Positions 22,872 to 29,946 of a stretch of 32,546 nucleotides of DNA are shown piece after piece (positions within the stretch are counted from its first letter, which is position 1; every line of letters begins with the position of its first letter). A program made the position numbers and the translations under genes. The stretch comes from Chthoniobacterales bacterium (lineage in GTDB: Bacteria; Verrucomicrobiota; Verrucomicrobiia; Chthoniobacterales; UBA10450), in assembly GCA_013695925.1 (NCBI GenBank), contig JACCZO010000029.1, positions 1 to 32,546 on the forward strand. Reading direction: 5' to 3'. Under the pieces are notes generated by a model. The model was not told where the DNA came from. It searched no databases and saw only the letters and a list, made by a program, of their open reading frames with translations.

Positions 22872-24380
22872 TTAGGTAGTTGACTGCGATTGCGATTGCG
22901 ATTGCGACTGAAGAAAGCTTTCGAGTGCCTCCTCGATTTCTTCATCATCCACCACCCAGGTGTCCTTGCTGCCACCGCCCTGTGAAGAATTGACCACGAG
23001 CGAGCCGGCCCGCAACGCTACTCTCGTTAGGCCGCCAGGAATAATGGTGACCTTTTCTCCATAGAGAATGTAGGGCCTTAAATCGACATGCCGCCCCTGC
23101 ATCGATTCCTCGCAGAAGGAAGGCGAGCGGGACAGCGCCACGATCGGTTGCGCAATGTAATTGCGCGGATCTTGGCGGATCTTGCCGGCAAATTCCTCCC
23201 GCTCCGCCGCGCTCGACTGCGAGCCGATCAACATTCCGTAGCCGCCGCTCTCGTTGGCCGATTTCACGACCAGCTCAGGCAGGTGCTCAAGGATATGTTT
23301 CAAGTCGTTAGGCTGGGAAGGCAGGTAAGTCGGGACATTTTCCAGGATCGGGTCCTGGTCGAGATAATAACGGATCATCTTCGGAACAAAATGGTAGATG
23401 ACCTTGTCGTCCGCCACCCCGGTGCCGATCGAGTTGGCGAGGCTGACGCAGCCGCACCGGTATGCTTCGACCAGCCCGGGCACCCCGAGCTCGGAATCTT
23501 TCCGGAAAACGCGCGGATCGAGAAAGTCGTCGTTGATCCGGCGGTAGATGACGTCGACGCGTTTCAGTCCCTTGGTGGTCCGCATGTGAACGCAGCCGCC
23601 CTGCACGATCAGATCGCGGCCTTCGACGATCTCGATTCCCATCGAGCGGGCGAGGAACGAGTGCTCGTAATAGGCCGAGTTATAGATCCCGGGCGTGAGC
23701 AGGACGACGGTCGGTTCCTCCGCGCCGGTCGGCGCAATGTAGCGCAGGGCATTGAGCAAATTCTGGCTGTAATCCTCCACTGGCCGCACCCGGTATTCGG
23801 AAAACAGTGTCGGGAAAATCCGCTTCATCGTCTGCCGGTTCTCCAGCACATAGGAGACGCCGGATGGGCAGCGCGCGTTGTCCTCGAGCACCAGATAGTT
23901 GCCGGAACGATCACGGATCAGATCGGTCCCGCAGATGTGGATATAAATATTCCGGGGAACATCGAAGTTCATGAACTCGGGCCGGAAATGGACCGCTTCC
24001 CAGACGATCTCTTTCGGGATGACGCCGTCGCGCAGGATGCTTTGCGCGTGGTAAATATCGTGCAGGAAAAGATTGAGCGCGGTGATGCGCTGGGTCAGGC
24101 CGCGCTCGACCAGGTCCCATTCGCTGGCCGGGATGATGCGCGGGATGAGGTCGAAGGGAAAAATCCGTTCCGTTCCCTGGTCGTCGTTGTAGACCGTAAA
24201 GGTGACGCCCTGGCTCAGGAAACTGGCCGCCGCCAGGTCGCGTTTTCTTTCGAAGTCGGCCGATCCCATTTCCTTGAAGGTCGCGAGCAACCTGCTGTAG
24301 TGAGGTCGCGCCACGTCCGGCGCCGCAAACATCTCGTCGAAAAAATTGTCGACCTTGTATTGGGAAAAAAGGTCGCTCAT
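22872..24380 (-). CDS. Circularly permuted ATP-grasp protein (DUF404/DUF407)
   Basis: The 502-residue protein matches circularly permuted ATP-grasp enzymes, which join acids and amines using ATP. Marks are GVTFTVYNDDQGTERIFPFD, YLVLEDNARCPSGVSYVLEN (about 180-200), VIYRRINDDFLDP, ANSIGTGVADDK and LVVKSANESGGYGMLIG. Its partner alpha-E gene follows. ATG 24380 gives the start MSDLFSQYKVDNFFDEM; another ATG four codons upstream is possible. The C-terminus carries five Gln-Ser pairs from a hexamer repeat (about 22880-22912). The transglutaminase-like gene often found in such operons is absent. Confidence 0.93.
   Translation of the reverse strand: MSDLFSQYKVDNFFDEMFAAPDVARPHYSRLLATFKEMGSADFERKRDLAAASFLSQGVTFTVYNDDQGTERIFPFDLIPRIIPASEWDLVERGLTQRITALNLFLHDIYHAQSILRDGVIPKEIVWEAVHFRPEFMNFDVPRNIYIHICGTDLIRDRSGNYLVLEDNARCPSGVSYVLENRQTMKRIFPTLFSEYRVRPVEDYSQNLLNALRYIAPTGAEEPTVVLLTPGIYNSAYYEHSFLARSMGIEIVEGRDLIVQGGCVHMRTTKGLKRVDVIYRRINDDFLDPRVFRKDSELGVPGLVEAYRCGCVSLANSIGTGVADDKVIYHFVPKMIRYYLDQDPILENVPTYLPSQPNDLKHILEHLPELVVKSANESGGYGMLIGSQSSAAEREEFAGKIRQDPRNYIAQPIVALSRSPSFCEESMQGRHVDLRPYILYGEKVTIIPGGLTRVALRAGSLVVNSSQGGGSKDTWVVDDEEIEEALESFLQSQSQSQSQSTT
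22880..22912. repeat. GATTGC hexamer array in the ATP-grasp C-terminus
   Basis: About four tandem GATTGC units (plus GACTGC variants at each end) encode alternating Gln and Ser at the end of the ATP-grasp protein. Unit changes keep frame. Confidence 0.8.
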
Positions 24381-24417
24381 GGGAATAATCATTTTGTCTG
24401 TGCAGGAGAGCCACGCA

Positions 24418-25092
24418 ATGAAAAATGGATCGGCTGCCGCCGACCATGAAGATGCCTGCGCCCGGGTCGCGGCCCGTTTTGGCGAACGCTGGCTGCGCAT
24501 CTACGCCGGCCGGAAATTGCGCAGCGATCCGATTTTCCCCGCGGCCTACGAACTTTTCAGGGGGTCGGACCAACCGCTGGTCGATCTCGGCTGCGGCGTC
24601 GGGCTCCTCGCCTTTTATTTGCGCGAGCGAAACTTCCGTCCGCTGATCAGCGGGCTCGACCGCGACGGGCGGAAGATCGATCGGGCCCGCGCGGTCGCGC
24701 GCGGCGCTTATCGCGACCTCGAGTTCAGCGCAGGTGATGTGAACGGGCCGCTCGCAGCGCGCGGTAACATCGTCCTCTTCGATCTCCTGCATTATCTTCC
24801 GCCGCAGGAACAGACGAGCCTCCTCGGTCGGCTGGCGGAGCGCGTCGCGCCCGGCGGCACCCTGGCCATTCGTGACTGCCCGCGCGACCGGAGCGCGCGC
24901 TTTTGGCTCACGAATCTGGCCGAGCGTTTCGCCCAGGGCACGACTTGGAACCTGAAAGTGGCTCTTCATTTCCCGACGCGCGAAGAAATCTTTGCCGCTT
25001 TCGACGAGGACAAATTCTCTCGCACCGTCGCGCCGCTGTGGGGCCGGACGCCTTTTAATAATCACCTCTTCATCTTCCGCCGCTTGGCCTAG
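24418..25092 (+). CDS. SAM-dependent methyltransferase, class I
   Basis: The 224-residue protein has the SAM-binding motif LVDLGCGVGLLAFYL (about 58-72), an acidic LDRDGRKIDRAR segment after the second strand, AGDVNG, and FDLLHYLPPQEQ as motif IV. The substrate is unknown. AGGAGAG (24403-24409) is a good ribosome binding site for ATG 24418. It is divergent from the ATP-grasp gene with only 37 bases between starts, so the promoters overlap and a common role is possible, but unproven. Confidence 0.88.
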   Translation: MKNGSAAADHEDACARVAARFGERWLRIYAGRKLRSDPIFPAAYELFRGSDQPLVDLGCGVGLLAFYLRERNFRPLISGLDRDGRKIDRARAVARGAYRDLEFSAGDVNGPLAARGNIVLFDLLHYLPPQEQTSLLGRLAERVAPGGTLAIRDCPRDRSARFWLTNLAERFAQGTTWNLKVALHFPTREEIFAAFDEDKFSRTVAPLWGRTPFNNHLFIFRRLA

Positions 25093-25210
25093 CGGCGATC
25101 TTTAGGCGCTTCCCTCTGCGAAGCGCGGGTCTCGACGTGATTTTGCCTAACGACTCCCGCCTTATCACTTTATCCCCGCGCTTACCGAGCGACGCGTCTA
25201 CCATAGATCT

Positions 25211-26545
25211 GTGAAAACTTTCCTTAGCACGCAGTGGGAACGGCTCTCCAGCAGTTACTGGTTTATCCCGACCGTCATGTCGTTTCTCGCCACCGGCCTT
25301 TCCTTTCTCACCGTCCATATCGATACCCTCATAAACGCGAAATGGGCTCGGGCGGCGGGCTGGATCTGGGCCGGCGGACCCGAAGGCGCGCGGAGCGTTC
25401 TCTCCACCATCGCCGGCTCCACCATCACGGTGGCCGGGGTCGTTTTTTCCATCACGATCGTGACTCTCTCGCTCGCTTCCTCGCAGTTCGGCCCCCGGCT
25501 CCTGCGCAACTTCATGAACGATCGCGCGACCCAGTTCGTCCTCGGGGTTTTCGTCGCTACTTTTCTCTACAGCCTGCTCATTCTGCGCACGATTCGTGGG
25601 ACCGATGCGAACAGCTTCGTCCCCTTCCTTTCCGTGACCTCCGGCATTCTCTTCGCCGTCGCTTCGGTCGGCTTTCTCATCTTCTTCATTCATCATGTGC
25701 CACACTCGATTCTGGCCGAGAACCTCATCGGCCGGGTCGCGGACGAGTTGCAGCTGCGTATCGAGCGGCTTTATCCAGACAAACTGGAGGAGGGCCGCCG
25801 CGAAAGAAAAAGCGATATCGAAAGTCAGCTCCCCGCCGGCTTCGCCGAGGAAGCGCAGCCACTTGAGTCAAAAAATAGCGGCTTTATTCAGGCGATTGAT
25901 AAAGAGCGCCTGCTGGAGCTTGCGACCCGCGAAGAGGTAGTCCTCCGGTTATGCCGGCGATCGGGTGATTTCGTGGCCGAGGAGACGGCGCTGGCGCTGG
26001 TCTGGCCCGCGGACAAGCTCACCGAAGAATTCGAGAAGAAGTGTTTCGATGCCTTCTTTTTCGGATCGCATCGGACGCCGAACCAGGACATCGAATACGC
26101 CATCGATCAACTGGTCGAGGTGGCGGTGCGTGCTTTGTCGCCGGGGATCAACGATCCCTTTACCGCGATGAGTTGCATCGAGTGGCTCGGCGTGGCTCTG
26201 ATTAGCGTGGGCCGGCGCCAGATCCCGTCGGCCCTGCACTACGACGGGGAACGCCATCTGCGTCTGGTTACCGACGTCATCGATTATTCCGGTATCGCCG
26301 CCGCCGCCCTCAACCAGATCCGTCAATACGGCTGCGCCAGCGTCGGGGTCGTGATCCGTCTGCTCGATATGATCGCGCGAGTCGCGCTGGAATTGGAGCG
26401 GACGGAAGACCGGCAGGTGCTGATCGATCACGCCGCCGCCATCCGCGAAGACGGCCTGCGTGAAGCGAAGAACGAGCGCGACAAGAGCGACATTGAGACG
26501 ATGTATCTGCAGGCGCAAAAGGCGCTCACCGAGGAGGATCGTTAG
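25211..26545 (+). CDS. DUF2254 membrane protein
   Basis: The 444-residue protein has four hydrophobic segments in the first 165 residues (the second reads STIAGSTITVAGVVFSITIV) and a long soluble C-terminal part with ALSPGINDPFTAMSCIEWL, the most conserved DUF2254 stretch. The family is of unknown function. The start is GTG 25211; the protein then begins MKTFLSTQWERL. The gene ends in CGTTAG, using the TAG inside a CGTTAGGC word as stop codon. A second word in inverse orientation 35 bases later can pair with it. Confidence 0.88.
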   Translation: MKTFLSTQWERLSSSYWFIPTVMSFLATGLSFLTVHIDTLINAKWARAAGWIWAGGPEGARSVLSTIAGSTITVAGVVFSITIVTLSLASSQFGPRLLRNFMNDRATQFVLGVFVATFLYSLLILRTIRGTDANSFVPFLSVTSGILFAVASVGFLIFFIHHVPHSILAENLIGRVADELQLRIERLYPDKLEEGRRERKSDIESQLPAGFAEEAQPLESKNSGFIQAIDKERLLELATREEVVLRLCRRSGDFVAEETALALVWPADKLTEEFEKKCFDAFFFGSHRTPNQDIEYAIDQLVEVAVRALSPGINDPFTAMSCIEWLGVALISVGRRQIPSALHYDGERHLRLVTDVIDYSGIAAAALNQIRQYGCASVGVVIRLLDMIARVALELERTEDRQVLIDHAAAIREDGLREAKNERDKSDIETMYLQAQKALTEEDR

Positions 26546-26590
26546 GCGAAGGACCTCCCACTTTCTGATTGCCGGGATATCAGCCTAACG
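26540..26590. terminator. Inverted pair of CGTTAGGC at the DUF2254 gene end
   Basis: CGTTAGGC (26540-26547) and GCCTAACG (26583-26590) are perfect complements over eight bases with a 35-base loop. They begin in the stop codon of the DUF2254 gene. A role in termination is inferred from position. Confidence 0.4.
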
Positions 26591-26698
26591 AAGGGTGGTT
26601 CACTCGCGGCGACGAGTTTAGCCAACGTCTCCTGGCAGAGCGGGTTGGTTTTTGAATTCATGTTTTTTAACCCGCGGCTTTTTTGCGTCCCGGTCTAA

Positions 26699-26726
26699 AA
26701 AGAATCGTGCCCTAACGAGATTCTTT
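26699..26726. terminator. Hairpin with CCTAACG in its loop
   Basis: AAAGAATC (26699-26706) and GATTCTTT (26719-26726) form a perfect eight-pair stem. The 12-base loop displays GCCCTAACG. A pyrimidine tract CTTCTC follows. It lies in the convergent gap between DUF2254 and DUF421 genes, where a terminator is expected. I see nothing else certain in 26546-26836 apart from a weak 39-codon frame on the minus strand (26542-26661). Confidence 0.45.
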
Positions 26727-26836
26727 CTTCTCACTCAGCACCGGCCGCATTCTTTTGGTCGAGCCGGCCACTTTGGTTTTGGGCCAGTTGGCGGAAATCG
26801 GGCGCGCTCACGTTCGGGCGGTCGTCAGGGAGGGCG

Positions 26837-27352
26837 CTATTCCTCGAAACCCTGCACATCCGTCAAAGTGGACCGACCACTCTCGTCTGTTTCCCCGATG
26901 ACGCTGAAGCTTCCGTCGGTTTCGAGGACGACGGCCTTGGCCTGACTGAGGTAGGCAAAGCCCTGGTTGCGGAGTGCGGCGCGCACTTCCTGGTCTGTCA
27001 CTCGCGTGCGGCGGAGCGCGTCGCTTTGGAACTCTCCGTGCCAGAAGAGCAAAGTCGGTTTGGCTTTCACCAGACCCGAGAAACCCTGCGACCGGACCGA
27101 TAGCCAGGTAACCACAAACTGCAGCAGCACCAGGACCACCAGGCCGGTCACGCCCTGCACAATGGTGATTTCTTTCGAGAGCAGAATCGTAGCGAGGGTG
27201 GAGCCGAGGGCGATCGTGACTACGTAGTCGAAGGCGTTCCATTTCGAGAGAGTGCGCTTCCCGCAGATGCGCAGCAGGAGAATCAGCAGGACGTAGGCAA
27301 CGACGCCGGAGATGAGGGTCTTGAGAAGCGGAAACCAGCCATCGAAGAACAT
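26837..27352 (-). CDS. DUF421 (YetF-like) membrane protein
   Basis: The 171-residue protein has three hydrophobic segments in the first 85 residues and a cytoplasmic or periplasmic alpha/beta end. Family marks are LRICGKRTLSKWNAFDYVVTIALGSTLA (about 28-55), and KPTLLFWHGEF, TDQEVRAALRNQG in the C-terminal domain. Function is unknown. ATG 27352 is preferred; a TTG four codons upstream (27364) is in frame. It is separated from the hybrid kinase by about 290 bases with no gene I can see and one CGTTAGGC (27611). Confidence 0.9.
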   Translation of the reverse strand: MFFDGWFPLLKTLISGVVAYVLLILLLRICGKRTLSKWNAFDYVVTIALGSTLATILLSKEITIVQGVTGLVVLVLLQFVVTWLSVRSQGFSGLVKAKPTLLFWHGEFQSDALRRTRVTDQEVRAALRNQGFAYLSQAKAVVLETDGSFSVIGETDESGRSTLTDVQGFEE

Positions 27353-27645
27353 GCTGCTTCTCAATCGCTCGCGCTCCCGCAGCCGCGCCTACGGAATGCA
27401 GGCAGGAATAAGGCTCTGCCAGCGACGGGAGCAGTCGTGCCGTCGTTCGAATTAAGGGGCCGCCGACCCGGCTGCCGGCGATTCAGAGGTCCCACACAGC
27501 GGCCGCAGCGAGTTTGGCCCCGCCCCATCGCGACAGGAAATGAAATTGACCACTTCTTCGCCGGGATGCGCAGGCGCGACCGCCCGCAACAGAAAATGAG
27601 AACGCTTATTCGTTAGGCTTGAGGCCTGCTGAACTACACTTTTTT

Positions 27646-29718
27646 CTAGCCGCGGCGGGCTAGGTTCGCGATGACCGCAATCAGCTCGCTGGGTTCGACT
27701 GGTTTCGGCACGTGCAACTGGAAACCGGCCCGGAGCGCGCGCGTCCGGTCGGCCACCCGGGCGTAAGCGGTGAGCGCAGCGGCGGGGGTGTTTCCGCCTT
27801 CTTCCGCCGGCAACGCGCGCACCTGGCGGAGGAGATCATAACCATTCTCGTTAGGCATCTCGATGTCGCTCAGGAGCACATCGGGCCGCTCCTTTCGCAC
27901 CGCCGCCAACGCTTCCGCCGCGGTCGCGACGACGGTGACCTTCGCGTGGCAGCGCGTCAGGACGGTCTGCAAGAGCCGCCGCGCATCGGCATCGTCGTCC
28001 ACCGCCACGATCCGCACCCCTTCCAGTTCGGAGCAGAAATCGAAGGGCGCAGTCTCGGGCACGTTAGGATGCGCACCGGAGAGCTCGCTCCGTTGGTGCA
28101 GAATCAGCACCGGCAGATGGACCGAGAAGGTCGCGCCGGTGTCGGGTCCGTCGCTGTAGGCGTGAATCGCACCCCCGTGCAATTCAACCAGGTGCCGGGT
28201 AATCCCAAGCCCGAGGCCGAGCCCGGTATGCGAACGCGTGCTGGTCGTGTCAGCTTGGGTGAAGCGTTCGAAAATGTGGGGCAGAAATTCCTTCGGGATG
28301 CCCATTCCGTTGTCGCTCACGGTCAATTCAACGTGCGAATTTTCCCGCTTTAATCCCACCTGCACCCGGCCGCCTTTGAAGGTGAACTTGACTGCATTGG
28401 AAACCAGATTCCACACGATCTGCTGCAAACGCTCAGCGTCACCCGAGATCGGCCCGGCGCCGGGATCGAGCACGCAATCGAGTTTGATCGATTTCGCCGC
28501 CGCTATCGGCTCGATGACCGCGACCGCGGCGCGCACCACCTCCGGCAGATCGATCGTGCGCAGATCAAGGCGCAATTTCCCGGCGACGATGCGGGAGACA
28601 TCGAGCAGGTCCTCGATCAACTGCGATTGGGCCCGTGCGTTGCGCTCGATGACCACGGCCGCCTCGGAGATTTCGTGCTTCGTGAGGTCGCCCGACTCAA
28701 GAAGGCGTGCCCAGCCGAGGATCGCGTTCAAGGGCGTGCGCAACTCGTGCGAGACGGTCGCGATGAACTCATCCTTGGCGCGGTTAGCCACCTCGGCCGT
28801 TTCACGCGCATTTTCCGCTTCCTGCAAAAGGCGCGCTCGCTCGGAATCGGCCTGGCGCCGTTGCAGGCTGAGCGCGATTGCCTGCGCGACCAGGGCGAGC
28901 GCGCCGAGAGTGGTTTCGGAGAGCTTCGATCGCGAAAACATCGCCAGCACGCCGTAGAGCCGGTCGCCAACGAGGAGCGGGTAGCCGGCAAACGCCACCA
29001 TTTTCTCCTGGCGCGCCCATTCCTGATTGTTCACCCGCGGATCGCCGATCACCTGATTGGTCAGGTGCGGTTTCCGTTCCGAGGCGATCAAGCCGATCTT
29101 GAACTGGCCTAGCGGCACCCGGCCGTGCGGTCCGTCGATGTGGGTGTAAAGGCCCGCGCTCACCTGCAGCTCGAGCATTTGTTCGGCTTCGTTGTATGTC
29201 CAGATGCGGGCGAACGCCGCGTCCGCATGCCGGACGAGCGCCTCGACACAACCGTGCAGGATGTGTTCGCCTGATTTCGCTTCCATCAGAACGACTCCGA
29301 TTTCGGCTTCCAGCCTCGTCAGGCGGACTCGTTCCTCGAACGAAACGGCGCTCTGTTCTTCGTGCGCCAGGCTCTCGGCCAGCTTTTGTCCCCGCCCCTG
29401 CAGCCGGCCGCAGAGGAAACTGACAGTGAGCGATTCCACGAGAAAGCCAGCAAGCCGAATGTAAAAATCGGAATCGACGGGAGCGCCCGCCTTCCACCCG
29501 AAGAAGGAGAGGACCGCAACGCTTAGCCCGGTCGCGCAAATACCGGGACCGAGGCCGCCGAACCAGGCGGCCACCAGGACGGCGCCAAAAAGAAAAACGA
29601 AGGCGAGGTTCGCGCCCACGAGGGCGCCCAACACCAGCTGGAGCAGGATTGCACCCCCCACCACGATGATCGCCAGCGCATAAGCGAATCGGCGTGAGGA
29701 TAAATGGGCGCCAAACAT
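27646..29718 (-). CDS. Hybrid sensor histidine kinase (membrane, GAF, HisKA, HATPase, REC)
   Basis: The 690-residue protein has four membrane segments (about 11-105) resembling the KdpD-type DUF4118 sensor, a GAF domain (about 135-290), HisKA with VSHELRTPLN (His324), an N-box WNLVSNAVKF, DNGMGI, FERFTQAD and GLGLGLGITRH, and a C-terminal receiver (about 565-690) with acidic DDD, phospho-Asp618 in SDIEMPNENG and a late Lys in VPKPVEP. It probably passes phosphate to a partner elsewhere. There is no response regulator or phosphotransfer gene next to it. ATG 29718 is the natural start. Confidence 0.93.
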   Translation of the reverse strand: MFGAHLSSRRFAYALAIIVVGGAILLQLVLGALVGANLAFVFLFGAVLVAAWFGGLGPGICATGLSVAVLSFFGWKAGAPVDSDFYIRLAGFLVESLTVSFLCGRLQGRGQKLAESLAHEEQSAVSFEERVRLTRLEAEIGVVLMEAKSGEHILHGCVEALVRHADAAFARIWTYNEAEQMLELQVSAGLYTHIDGPHGRVPLGQFKIGLIASERKPHLTNQVIGDPRVNNQEWARQEKMVAFAGYPLLVGDRLYGVLAMFSRSKLSETTLGALALVAQAIALSLQRRQADSERARLLQEAENARETAEVANRAKDEFIATVSHELRTPLNAILGWARLLESGDLTKHEISEAAVVIERNARAQSQLIEDLLDVSRIVAGKLRLDLRTIDLPEVVRAAVAVIEPIAAAKSIKLDCVLDPGAGPISGDAERLQQIVWNLVSNAVKFTFKGGRVQVGLKRENSHVELTVSDNGMGIPKEFLPHIFERFTQADTTSTRSHTGLGLGLGITRHLVELHGGAIHAYSDGPDTGATFSVHLPVLILHQRSELSGAHPNVPETAPFDFCSELEGVRIVAVDDDADARRLLQTVLTRCHAKVTVVATAAEALAAVRKERPDVLLSDIEMPNENGYDLLRQVRALPAEEGGNTPAAALTAYARVADRTRALRAGFQLHVPKPVEPSELIAVIANLARRG

Positions 29719-29820
29719 CGGGCCATGCTAACACAGCCCGCCGGATTGGGAATCGCCGACGCTGCCGCCGGTCCGGGGCATGATGGCTTCATGGCCCTGC
29801 CCGGCGGAGAAAAGGACCGG

Positions 29821-29898
29821 CTAAAAAAGCCCGAGAAGTTTGAGGACGATGATGATAACGACGATGACGCCGATGATGTAAAAGATGCTCCTATTCAT
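29821..29898 (-). CDS. 25-residue hydrophobic membrane peptide
   Basis: This tiny frame encodes Met-Asn-Arg-Ser followed by a nearly pure helix of Ile/Val/Leu (FYIIGVIVVIIIVLKLLGLF) and a stop. The positive N-terminus and hydrophobic body fit a single-pass membrane peptide. I recall similar short peptides in other bacteria but cannot name a family. No clear ribosome binding site precedes it. It lies between recQ and the hybrid kinase gene, all on the minus strand. The opposite strand reads as an Asp-run that looks artificial. Confidence 0.5.
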   Translation of the reverse strand: MNRSIFYIIGVIVVIIIVLKLLGLF

Positions 29899-29946
29899 GG
29901 TTGAGTGAGGGATAGAGAGTTCGCCGGCAGAAAGCGAGAACTATTA

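Noticed and set aside
23088..24449. 453-codon plus-strand frame opposite the ATP-grasp gene
   Set aside because: It mirrors a strongly recognised enzyme gene and has no domain features of its own.
26542..26661. 39-codon minus-strand frame in the DUF2254-DUF421 gap
   Set aside because: No ribosome binding site, no recognisable protein character and it overlaps a hairpin; too weak to call.
29704..29904. 66-codon plus-strand frame with an Asp run
   Set aside because: It is the complement of the hydrophobic 25-residue peptide and of the hybrid kinase start; the composition is artificial.
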